From Streptosporangiaceae bacterium (GTDB taxonomy: Bacteria > Actinomycetota > Actinomycetes > Streptosporangiales > Streptosporangiaceae): DNA of 6,656 bases. Of this stretch, positions 1 to 5,931 are shown in pieces. Both the position numbers and the translations under genes were made by a program. The stretch lies in assembly GCA_030045175.1 (NCBI GenBank), contig JASIBM010000511.1, positions 1 through 6,656 on the forward strand. Direction: 5' to 3'. Below the pieces are notes generated by a model. That model saw only the letters and a list, made by a program, of their open reading frames with translations. It was not told the origin of the DNA and did no database searches. How positions within the stretch are numbered: position 1 is the first letter of the stretch; every line of letters starts with the position of its first letter.

Positions 1-703
1 CCGGAGCCATGCCCGCGATCGACCGGGCGCCCGAGCCGCGCGCGAGGCCAAGCAGCACGGTCTCCGCCTGGTCGTCCATGGTATGACCGAACATGATCAC
101 GGTCGCGCCGCAGGACGCGGCCGTCGCGTCCAGCGCGGCGTACCTCGCCACCCGCGCCGCCGCCTCCGGGCCGCGGTACTGCTCGGTGCCAGCCCGGGGG
201 GACACAGCGTCCCCTGGGGACACCCCAGACCCCGATGGCCCGGAACCCCCCGCAGCGCTGGCCCGAGCGGCGACCTGGGCGCTGACGGCGAGCACCGGAT
301 CGAGCCCCATACCGCGCAGCGTGTCGGCTACCCGCTCGGCCCGCGCGGCCGAGCCCTCTTGCAGGCCATGATCGACGGTGACGGCACCCGCCCGCAGGCC
401 GAGCTTGGGCGCCTCGAACGCGAGCGCGGCGGCGAGCGCAAGCGAGTCGGCCCCGCCCGAGCACGCGGCGAGCGTGAGCGAGTCATCGGGCAGGCCGGCC
501 AGGCCGCGACGAACCGCCAGTCGCACGGCAGCCACCGCCGGGTGCGGCCGACCCCGCGCGGTGCTGCCCTGGGGGGACGACCCCCCCGCACCCCCCGCCG
601 TGCTGGTCCCGGGGGGACGACCCCCCGAACCCCCCGCGGTGCTGGCCTTGCGGGCCTCCGCTAGCCCGCGAGCCGGATCAGCATCGCGGGCGTCGGCTTC
701 CAT
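1..703 (-). CDS. tilS: tRNA(Ile)-lysidine synthetase TilS, N-terminal part (runs off the left edge)
   Basis: TilS uses ATP and lysine to convert C34 of the CAU-anticodon tRNA-Ile to lysidine, switching codon reading from AUG to AUA; it is cytoplasmic and essential in most bacteria. The PP-loop ATP-binding motif CSGGADS is at about residues 81-87 (bases 463-443), followed by VTVDHGL and, near the left edge, GHTMDDQAETVLLGLARGSG, all classic TilS blocks. The C-terminal domains lie outside the window. The ATG at 703 is in frame and sits 3 nt after the stop of the metalloprotease gene, with no strong Shine-Dalgarno, so translation is probably coupled. The conserved family start (HPAVAAVRLAVRR) only begins at about residue 54. 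The preceding 50 or so residues are Gly/Ser/Ala/Pro-rich and encoded partly by tandem 39-bp repeats. A second repeat-derived insert of about 25-30 residues lies just before GPEAAARVARYAAL. A later start (for example the GTG at 535) cannot be excluded. Confidence 0.93.
   Translation of the reverse strand, partial: MEADARDADPARGLAEARKASTAGGSGGRPPGTSTAGGAGGSSPQGSTARGRPHPAVAAVRLAVRRGLAGLPDDSLTLAACSGGADSLALAAALAFEAPKLGLRAGAVTVDHGLQEGSAARAERVADTLRGMGLDPVLAVSAQVAARASAAGGSGPSGSGVSPGDAVSPRAGTEQYRGPEAAARVARYAALDATAASCGATVIMFGHTMDDQAETVLLGLARGSGARSIAGMAP
193..263. repeat. Diverged, longer copy of the same repeat inside the tilS catalytic domain
   Basis: This stretch begins with cccggggggac, as unit B does at 608, and ends with ccggaaccccccgcagcgct followed by ggcc, close to the end of unit B up to 647. 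Between the shared ends it carries about 31 extra bases, including the perfect inverted repeat gtcccc-t-ggggac at 209-221. On the coding (minus) strand the shared left part is read in the same frame as in the tandem copies, giving SAAGGSG against STAGGSG. The resulting Gly/Ser/Pro-rich segment has no counterpart in a typical TilS between the VDHGL region and the PEAAAR region, as I recall the family. Confidence 0.7.
561..638. repeat. Tandem 39-bp G/C-rich repeat, two units, inside the 5' end of tilS
   Basis: Unit A is 561-599 and unit B is 600-638; the opening gtgctgg of a third copy follows at 639. Each unit holds a run of six G, the tetranucleotide acga, then six or seven C, giving a perfect G6/C6 hairpin with a 4-nt loop (611-626 in unit B, 571-586 in unit A), followed by another C run. 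Unit A has one base fewer before its G run and one more C after it, so both units are exactly 13 codons and the tilS frame is kept. The encoded peptide (read on minus) is of the type STAGGSGGRPPGT. A degraded remnant of a further unit may lie at about 548-566. Confidence 0.85.
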
Positions 704-706
704 CGG

Positions 707-1807
707 TCAGCTCGCGGCCCGTGCCGCGCCGTCCATCCGCTCGAGCCAGCGCGCCGGGCTCGCGAACTCGTCCTTGACGGGCAGCGTCGCCGGCGACGTC
801 CACACCCGGTTGAACGACTCCATCCCCGCCTGCTCGACGACGGCCCGCACAAACGACGACCCCTGCTGGTACTGGCGCATCTTCAGGTCGATGCCCAAGA
901 TCCTGCGGATCGCCTGCTCGCCCCTGTTGCCCGAGGTGCGCCGCGCGTTGAACTTGGCCCTGATTTCCTCGACGGAGGGAACCACGGCCGGGCCGACGGC
1001 GTCCATCACGTAGTCGCCGTGCCCCTCGACCAGGGTCATCACCGCGGTCAGCCGGTCGAGGATCTCCCGCTGGCGCGGCGTCTGCATCGCCTCGATCAGG
1101 CTCTCGCCGTCGCTGCCCCTGACCGCGCCGGAAACCGCGTCGGCCGCGGCCCGCAGCCGGTTCAGTATCGACGCCGGGTCTAGCTCGGAGGCCAGCAGGA
1201 AGTCGGTCATCTGCTGCTGCACGTAAGGCCGCAGCCATGGCACCGACGTGAACTGGGTGCGGTGGGTCTCCTCGTGCAGGCAGACCCAGCGCCGGAAGTC
1301 GCTCGGGTTCACGCCAAGCTCGCGCTCGACCATCACGATGTTCGGAGCGACCAGCGTCAGCCTGCCAGGCGGTGCGTCCGCCGGCGGGAGGTCGGGATCC
1401 GGGGGCAAGAAGAGCTCATACTGCCCGAGCACGCGGCTCGCGAGGTAGGACAGGATCAGGCCCGCCTGCATCCCGGTGACCCTGGAACCGACGGCGGTGA
1501 GCACCGAGCCACCGGGCGCGGCGCCGATGTCCTGCATCCGGTCCACCAGCGGGTCGAGCACCACCTGGAAGCCGCTGATGTTCGCTTTGATCCAGCCTGG
1601 GCGATCCACGACGGAGACCTTGCCACCGTCGCTGTCACCGGGCATGCCGGTTACCTCCCGCACCGGGCCCACCACGGCGACCGCCTGCTCGCGGAGCTCG
1701 GCCACGACCCTGCGGGCCTCGGTGATGCTGACCTGCGGGCCTGGCCTGACCCAGCGGGTCGCGGTCGAGGCGGCTACGTTCCAGTCGATCATCTGCGCGC
1801 TGCTCAC
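707..1807 (-). CDS. Zinc-dependent metalloprotease-like protein, Zincin_2 / DUF2342 family
   Basis: This protein of up to 366 residues belongs to the actinobacterial Zincin_2 family, often annotated as a putative hydrolase or coenzyme F420 biosynthesis-associated protein. Its substrate is not known to me. The N-terminal block MIDWNVAASTATRWVRPGP is typical of the family. The zinc motif HEETH is at residues 178-182 (about 1276-1262), and EGHGDYVMD at 261-269 is the likely source of further metal or structural residues. No signal peptide or membrane segment is visible, so it is probably cytoplasmic. The start is uncertain: GTG at 1807 has a GGAGG only 1 nt upstream, while the in-frame ATG at 1792, which fits the family N-terminus better, is 16 nt from it. 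It ends 3 nt before tilS, so the two form an operon. The frequent linkage to tilS and dacB is known; a functional link to either is not shown. Confidence 0.9.
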   Translation of the reverse strand: MSSAQMIDWNVAASTATRWVRPGPQVSITEARRVVAELREQAVAVVGPVREVTGMPGDSDGGKVSVVDRPGWIKANISGFQVVLDPLVDRMQDIGAAPGGSVLTAVGSRVTGMQAGLILSYLASRVLGQYELFLPPDPDLPPADAPPGRLTLVAPNIVMVERELGVNPSDFRRWVCLHEETHRTQFTSVPWLRPYVQQQMTDFLLASELDPASILNRLRAAADAVSGAVRGSDGESLIEAMQTPRQREILDRLTAVMTLVEGHGDYVMDAVGPAVVPSVEEIRAKFNARRTSGNRGEQAIRRILGIDLKMRQYQQGSSFVRAVVEQAGMESFNRVWTSPATLPVKDEFASPARWLERMDGAARAAS

Positions 1808-2255
1808 CCCTCCACCGTACGTGGCCGGCCCAGGACATGCGTGTCCAGTCGTCCGCGAGGTTCAAGGCGTGTCCCGCCACCCGCCGGGCGTTGTCCTAAG
1901 GCACCTTCGGCGCCAGGGCTTTGACGTTGGTCCCGAGTTTTGAGTGGCGGGGTGTTGGTCAGGCTGCGGTGGGGACGTCGGCGAGCGGCGGCGCGGAGCT
2001 GGCCTGACCGGGTATCAGCAGCCTCACGGGCACCACGCGCATCGCTGCCTCGGCCCGGGCAGCGCCCCGGAGCCCCAACGTGGAGCCCTTGCTGGCGCTG
2101 GAGGCCCGGTAAAGGCCCCACGTTGGGGTTCGTCCCGGGGTGAGGCGGCGCGGGATTGCCCGATTCACCCCTTGTGCCCGGCCGACCGGACCTCGCGCTG
2201 ACACCATGGAGCTGGCGTAAGAACGCGAGACCAAGCAGCTTTCGCCAAGGCTTTC
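1808..2255. other. 448-bp intergenic region between dacB and the metalloprotease gene
   Basis: No convincing gene is seen here. Open frames on both strands exist, but they are Arg/Gly/Pro-rich, overlap one another and match no family I recognise, as expected for stop-poor high-GC DNA. The main structured element is the long palindrome at 2070-2131. It should also hold the promoter of the metalloprotease-tilS operon just above 1807, and the 3' end of the dacB transcript near 2255. No clear -35/-10 pair could be assigned for the operon: TTGAAC at 1865-1860 (minus) has no good -10 partner. No U-tract terminator follows the dacB stop. Confidence 0.6.
2070..2131. repeat. 62-nt imperfect palindrome (long stem-loop)
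   Basis: The arms ccccaacgtgg (2073-2083) and ccacgttgggg (2118-2128) are perfect reverse complements over 11 bp. Pairing continues inward through gcc/ggc, tt/aa and then wobble and GC pairs to about 2095/2106, and outward by three pairs to 2070/2131. That gives about 24 of 26 possible pairs (a few GU), with mismatches at 2084/2117 and 2088/2113 and a loop of about 10 nt. There is no T run on either side, so it is not a canonical intrinsic terminator. It lies about 125 bp past the dacB stop and about 260 bp upstream of the metalloprotease start. It could be a factor-assisted terminator, an mRNA-stabilising structure or a REP/MITE-like repeat. Confidence 0.75.
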
Positions 2256-3719
2256 CTAGTGGCAGCCGCAGGCGGCGAGCGCGGTCGCCAGCTGGGCGAG
2301 CGTCATCTCGGGTTGCTCGCCCAAGCTGGCCGGCAGGTTGTTGCCCATGAAGGCGAAGGCGAGCAGCTGGCCCGTACGGGCGTAGGCGATGCCGGCCATC
2401 GTGGCCACATCGTTCAGGTTGCCCGTCTTCGCCCGCACCGTGCCGAGCGCCGCTGGCCCGAACGGGCCGAAGAAGCTGCCTGCGGCGAGCGTGCCGTAAA
2501 AGCCAGCCACTGGCAGCCCCGTGATCACCGGGCGCAACCTGGCCGGACCTGATCCCGATGCGAGCCTGATCAGCCGGACGAGCGCCTGCGGCGAGATCCT
2601 GTCGAGCGGCGAAAGCCCGCTCCCGTCGTGGATCGAGATGCCATGCACGCCGAGCTTGCCGTCGACGGCCATCACCGCCTCGGCCGCGCCGCTGAACGTG
2701 CCTGGCCTTCCGGTGGCGATGGCCACATGCCTGGCCAGCGTCTCGGCGATCACGTTGTTGCTCTCCGACAGCATCTGCTGGACGATCTGCGCTAGCGGCG
2801 GCGAGTGAACGGCCGCGATGACCGCGCTGCCGGATCTGTCCTTCGCCGCCACGGCAGTAACCGGCCCTCGGACAGGCACGCCGTCCTGGCGCAAGAACCG
2901 GGCGAAGTACCTTGCCGCGTCCAGGCTGGGCGTCATGGTGCGGGCCGCAGTGCCAGGCCAGTCCTCGTCCTGCGGTACGTGCGGGACGCTGGGTGATACC
3001 AGCCGCCCCTGGTCGACCTCCAGCCCGGTGATCGGGGCGACGTTGCCGGTAGTGATGTAGCTGAGTCCGGGCCAGCCCGGCGCCACGATGGGGCCGTGGA
3101 ACAACGATCCGTCGTAGCTCAGCCGCACCGACGTGACGTTCCTGGCCTTCAGCGCCCGCGCGGTCGCCGCCGCTAGCGAGCTGAGCGTGGCTGGCTGCGG
3201 GTAGTCCGCTGCCGGGAACCTGCCAGCCGCCAGCGTGGGGTCACCGCCCCCGACGAGCACGATGTCCTCACTCGCTCCCGCGCCGCCGGCGCCAGACGGC
3301 CCGAGCACCGATGTCGTGAACGTGGCCCCCGGGCCGAGAACGTCCAGCGCGGCGACCGCCGTCGCCAGCTTGGTCGTTGACGCGGGGGTGAATCCCACCT
3401 GTGCGTTGAGCGCGTAAAGCACCCGGCCTGTCGTCAGGTCGGTCACGAGCGCCCCGACGTCATGGCCGAGCCCGCCGCCCGCGATGATCGGTGAGATCTG
3501 GGCGGTCACCCCGGCCGGGGTCGCCTGGCCGCGTGACGCCAACCCTGAGGCGCCAGGCAGGGCGGAACCAGGGCGAACAGGCCCGGTGCCAGATACGTGC
3601 GTCACCTCGAGCAACGCGAGCCTGGCAGGCAGCATCCGCGCCGTCGCGACGCCTGCCCCGATCGTGAACAGGCAGAGCGACGCGAGCGTGGCGACCACCA
3701 TCCGCGCCAGCCTGTTCAC
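2256..3719 (-). CDS. dacB: D-alanyl-D-alanine carboxypeptidase/endopeptidase, PBP4 type (peptidase S13)
   Basis: This penicillin-binding protein trims the terminal D-Ala of peptidoglycan stem peptides, and family members can also cleave crosslinks; it acts outside the membrane. All three active-site motifs are present in the 487-residue product: SxxK as STTK at 114-117, SxN as SNN at 320-322 (within LSESNNVIAE), and KTG at 431-433 (RAKTGNLND). The N-terminus has a hydrophobic stretch at about residues 7-27 ending VATA, so it is a signal peptide with possible cleavage after A27, or an uncleaved anchor. An Ala/Pro/Gly-rich linker precedes the catalytic domain. The length is normal for actinobacterial S13 enzymes. 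The GTG start at 3719 is supported by AAGGAG at 3735-3730, 10 nt upstream. It diverges from ppa, and the metalloprotease-tilS operon lies downstream on the same strand. Confidence 0.96.
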   Translation of the reverse strand: MNRLARMVVATLASLCLFTIGAGVATARMLPARLALLEVTHVSGTGPVRPGSALPGASGLASRGQATPAGVTAQISPIIAGGGLGHDVGALVTDLTTGRVLYALNAQVGFTPASTTKLATAVAALDVLGPGATFTTSVLGPSGAGGAGASEDIVLVGGGDPTLAAGRFPAADYPQPATLSSLAAATARALKARNVTSVRLSYDGSLFHGPIVAPGWPGLSYITTGNVAPITGLEVDQGRLVSPSVPHVPQDEDWPGTAARTMTPSLDAARYFARFLRQDGVPVRGPVTAVAAKDRSGSAVIAAVHSPPLAQIVQQMLSESNNVIAETLARHVAIATGRPGTFSGAAEAVMAVDGKLGVHGISIHDGSGLSPLDRISPQALVRLIRLASGSGPARLRPVITGLPVAGFYGTLAAGSFFGPFGPAALGTVRAKTGNLNDVATMAGIAYARTGQLLAFAFMGNNLPASLGEQPEMTLAQLATALAACGCH

Positions 3720-3866
3720 TGTCCGCTATCTCCTTCACCAGGTGCGCGGGCTACGGTCATGCCCTCGGCAGCGTCGACAGGCAAGTGACTCCGAGGGTAT
3801 ACATCACCTGGGGGGCACACACACCCAGGCAACGCAGCAATCATCCACCCAGAGGGAGGACGCATC
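3720..3866. promoter_or_regulatory. Divergent promoter region between dacB and ppa
   Basis: These 147 bp must hold the promoters of both dacB (minus) and ppa (plus). For ppa a plausible sigma-70-type promoter is TCGACA at 3774-3779, an 18-nt spacer, and TATACA at 3798-3803, giving a leader of roughly 55 nt. Within that leader, cctggg (3807-3812) and cccagg (3824-3829) can form a short 6-bp hairpin. The ppa ribosome binding site is GGGAGGA at 3854-3860, 6 nt before the GTG. For dacB only the ribosome binding site is clear; its -10/-35 cannot be assigned confidently. No TGTGA-N6-TCACA Crp-type site was seen. Confidence 0.5.
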
Positions 3867-4361
3867 GTGGAATTCGATGTAGTCATCGAGATCCCGAAGG
3901 GCACGCGCAACAAGTACGAGATGGATCACAAGACCGGGCGAATCAGGCTCGACCGGATGCTCTTCACCTCAACCAGGTACCCCGCCGACTACGGCTACGT
4001 AGAGGACACGCTCGCCGACGACGGCGATCCGCTTGACGCGCTCGTCCTGCTTGACGAGCCGACGTTCCCTGGTTGCCTGATCAGCTGCCGTGCGATCGGC
4101 ATGTTCCGGATGCGAGACGAGAAGGGCGTGGACGACAAGGTTCTCTGCGTGCCGGCCACCGACCCCCGGACCGCGCACCTGCGCGACATCGCCGATGTCT
4201 CCGAGTTCGACCTGCTTGAGATCCAGCACTTCTTCGAGGTGTACAAGGCACTGGAGCCAGGCAAGGAGGTTGAGGCAGCTAAATGGGTCGGCAGGCAGGC
4301 CGCTGACGACGAGATCGAAGCGTGCAGGTTGCGCGCGGCGCGGGAGGCTTGGGGTGACTGA
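3867..4361 (+). CDS. ppa: Inorganic pyrophosphatase, family I
   Basis: This soluble enzyme hydrolyses pyrophosphate to two phosphates, pulling nucleic acid, tRNA charging and other biosynthetic reactions forward. The 164-residue product contains the family I signature DGDPLDA at 52-58. Metal-ligand aspartates line up at D52, D57, D84 and D89, and the substrate-site pieces E8, K16 and Y42-Y44 are present. It aligns along its length, from memory, with M. tuberculosis Ppa (162 residues). It keeps the mycobacterial-type D20-H21 pair but has lysine at position 86, where the M. tuberculosis enzyme has its second unusual histidine. The GTG start is fixed by GGGAGGA 6 nt upstream and by the match of the family N-terminus (EFDVVIEIPKG). 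The 3' end overlaps the crp-like gene by 8 bp, so the two are probably cotranscribed. Confidence 0.97.
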   Translation: MEFDVVIEIPKGTRNKYEMDHKTGRIRLDRMLFTSTRYPADYGYVEDTLADDGDPLDALVLLDEPTFPGCLISCRAIGMFRMRDEKGVDDKVLCVPATDPRTAHLRDIADVSEFDLLEIQHFFEVYKALEPGKEVEAAKWVGRQAADDEIEACRLRAAREAWGD

Positions 4362-5931
4362 GCCCGATGCAGGACGCGACTCGTCCCCGCAGATCACCGA
4401 GTTCACCGACGCCGACAGCGAGGCACTCGCCAACGCGCCGCTGCTGCACGAGCTGAGCGAGGACGACAGGGCGGCCGTGCGCCCGCACACGCACGTCGTG
4501 CTGCTCCGCCGCGGCGAGCACCTGTACGAGGAAGGCGCCGTCGATGACAAGCTCTACGTGGTCATCGAGGGCAAGGTCAAGCTGACGAGGACGTCTCCGG
4601 ATGGCCGGGAGGTCCTGGTCAGGGTGCAAGGTCCGGGCGAGATGTTCGGCGAGCTGGCCATGTTCGACCCGACATACCGCACGTCGACCGCCGCCGCGGT
4701 TACCGACGCCCGGCTTGCCGTGATCGCCCACGCCGACCTGCGCGACGTGCTCATCCGCAGGCCGACCGTCGCCATGTTGCTGCTGAAGGAACTGGCGCAG
4801 CGGCTGCGCGTGATCACGGACACCACGACGAACTTGATCTTCACCGACGTCCCCGGCCGGGTCGCCAAGGCACTGCTCGAGCTCGCCGCCAGGTTCGGAG
4901 AGCAGCAAGAGGACGGCATCCACGTCACTCACGACCTCACTCAGGAGGAACTGGCCCAGCTCGTCGGGGCGTCCAGGGAGACGGTCAACAAGGCGCTCGC
5001 CGATTTCGCCGGCCGGGGCTGGATCCAGCTCTCGGCCAAGTCGGTGCTCATCATCGACCCAGAGCGACTCCGCCGCCGGGCGCGGTAACACGGCTGGCGG
5101 GAACTCACCTGGCCGGAACTCGCCGCGATCGGCCAGGTAGGCGAGCTGGGCGCGGACCGACAACTCAGCGAACGGCCACAGCGCCCGGTCGACGTCGGCA
5201 TAGACCCTGGCGACTATCTCGGCACGGCTGCGGTCCCCCGCGGCAAGAGCCGCCCTGATCTCGGCGAGTCGCTCGGCACGGTGCGTTAGATAAAAATCGA
5301 GAGTTCCCCGCGGATCGCTCAGCAGCGGGCCATGGCCTGGCAGCAGCGTTACCAGGTCGGCGGCGTCGGCGAGCGCGCGCAGCCTCTCCAGAGAGGCTAG
5401 GTAAGCGCCGAGGTCGCCGTCATGCCCGATGACCGTGGTGCCGCGGCCAAGCACGGTGTCGCCGGTCAGCACCGCCTGGTCCGCGCGCAGGTACAGGCTG
5501 ACCGAGTCGGCGCTGTGGCCAGGGGTGCCGATGACCTCGATCTCGCAGTCCCCGCCGACCACGACGCTGCCCGGCGGCAGGCCCTCGTCGCCGAGGCGGT
5601 ACGCCGGGTCGACCGCCCTGACCTTGGTGCCGGTGCGCCCGGCCAGCGCCGCCGCGCCCGCCGAGTGATCGGCGTGCCCGTGCGTCAGCAAGATCGCCGA
5701 GATACGGTGGCCGGACTGCTCTGCGATCGAGCAGACCCGGCGCAAGTGAGCCTCGTCGTCGGGCCCCGGGTCCACTACCACGGCCGTGGCCGAGCCAGGT
5801 GCGGCGATCAGCCAGGTGTTGGTCCCGTCCAGGGTCATCAGCGACGGGTTGGGCGCGAGGACGCAACGCGCCCGCGCGGTGCCAGATCCGTCGATCTGCC
5901 CAGGTTCTCGCGGCACGGGTTCGCCTGTCAC
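4279..5931 (-). CDS. MBL-fold metallohydrolase (LACTB2-like), with frame open antisense through crp
   Basis: The conserved part is residues 1 to about 270 (5931 to about 5122). It has the metallo-beta-lactamase motif THGHADH (H84, H86, D88, H89), H139 (PGHS), D158 (TGDT) and H200 (PGHG), so both metal sites are complete. A C-terminal helical domain (about 217-270) resembles the BLACT_WH domain of LACTB2-like hydrolases. The substrate is unknown; relatives act on thioesters or RNA. The GTG at 5931 forms GTGA with the NUDIX stop, and AAGGAG lies at 5945-5940, 8 nt upstream, so translation is coupled. The family is normally about 250-280 residues. Here no in-frame stop occurs until 4279, which would give 550 residues, the last 268 or so being the antisense of crp and the ppa end. 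I am sure of the enzyme but not of the 3' end. Confidence 0.85.
   Translation of the reverse strand: MTGEPVPREPGQIDGSGTARARCVLAPNPSLMTLDGTNTWLIAAPGSATAVVVDPGPDDEAHLRRVCSIAEQSGHRISAILLTHGHADHSAGAAALAGRTGTKVRAVDPAYRLGDEGLPPGSVVVGGDCEIEVIGTPGHSADSVSLYLRADQAVLTGDTVLGRGTTVIGHDGDLGAYLASLERLRALADAADLVTLLPGHGPLLSDPRGTLDFYLTHRAERLAEIRAALAAGDRSRAEIVARVYADVDRALWPFAELSVRAQLAYLADRGEFRPGEFPPAVLPRPAAESLWVDDEHRLGRELDPAPAGEIGERLVDRLPGRPDELGQFLLSEVVSDVDAVLLLLSEPGGELEQCLGDPAGDVGEDQVRRGVRDHAQPLRQFLQQQHGDGRPADEHVAQVGVGDHGKPGVGNRGGGRRAVCRVEHGQLAEHLARTLHPDQDLPAIRRRPRQLDLALDDHVELVIDGAFLVQVLAAAEQHDVRVRAHGRPVVLAQLVQQRRVGECLAVGVGELGDLRGRVASCIGLSHPKPPAPRATCTLRSRRQRPACRPI
4343..4347 (+). promoter_or_regulatory. Ribosome binding site of crp, inside ppa
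   Basis: GGAGG followed by a 6-nt spacer to the GTG at 4354. It decides the crp start, because the frame is open far upstream through ppa and offers misleading earlier starts (for example ATG at 4090). Confidence 0.8.
4354..5088 (+). CDS. crp: Crp/Fnr-family transcriptional regulator (actinobacterial Crp)
   Basis: The 244-residue product is a cyclic-nucleotide-type regulator: an N-terminal beta-roll at about 30-130, a dimerisation helix at about 130-160, and a winged helix-turn-helix at about 190-230. The phosphate-binding cassette reads FGELAMFDPTYRTSTA (98-113), with E100, R109, T110 and S111 in the positions that contact cAMP in homologues. The stretch NLIFTDVPGRVAK and the HTH LTQEELAQLVGASRETVNK (195-213) are nearly identical to M. 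tuberculosis Crp (Rv3676), as I recall it, so the target is probably a TGTGA-N6-TCACA-like site. The N-terminus is about 20 residues longer than in Rv3676. GTG at 4354 is the only reasonable start: GGAGG lies at 4343-4347, 6 nt upstream, inside ppa, and the gene overlaps the ppa stop by 8 bp. It converges on the MBL gene, with no clear terminator between. The symbol rests on similarity. Confidence 0.95.
   Translation: MTEPDAGRDSSPQITEFTDADSEALANAPLLHELSEDDRAAVRPHTHVVLLRRGEHLYEEGAVDDKLYVVIEGKVKLTRTSPDGREVLVRVQGPGEMFGELAMFDPTYRTSTAAAVTDARLAVIAHADLRDVLIRRPTVAMLLLKELAQRLRVITDTTTNLIFTDVPGRVAKALLELAARFGEQQEDGIHVTHDLTQEELAQLVGASRETVNKALADFAGRGWIQLSAKSVLIIDPERLRRRAR

Noticed and set aside
1837..1865. 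TTGAAC followed by weak -10-like sequence as the promoter of the metalloprotease-tilS operon
   Set aside because: No hexamer at 16-18 nt spacing resembles TANNNT; the match is no better than expected by chance.
1804..2234. Overlapping minus-strand open frames of 91 and 105 codons in the gap before the metalloprotease gene
   Set aside because: The products are Arg/Gly/Pro/Ala-rich, overlap each other in different frames and read through the palindrome. No good ribosome binding site and no family resemblance was seen.
3785..3807. gtga...tcac half-sites between dacB and ppa as a Crp operator
   Set aside because: The half-sites are 15 nt apart rather than 6, and the outer bases do not fit TGTGA/TCACA.
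3807..3829. Short hairpin in the presumed ppa leader as a possible riboswitch or attenuator
   Set aside because: Only six base pairs with an 11-nt loop, no conserved riboswitch core, and no U-tract. It is mentioned only under the promoter region.
4090..4353. An 88-codon upstream extension of the crp frame starting at an ATG within ppa
   Set aside because: It lies in an alternative frame of ppa, has Cys/Arg/Ser-rich shadow composition, and the GTG at 4354 has an ideal ribosome binding site and fits the family length.
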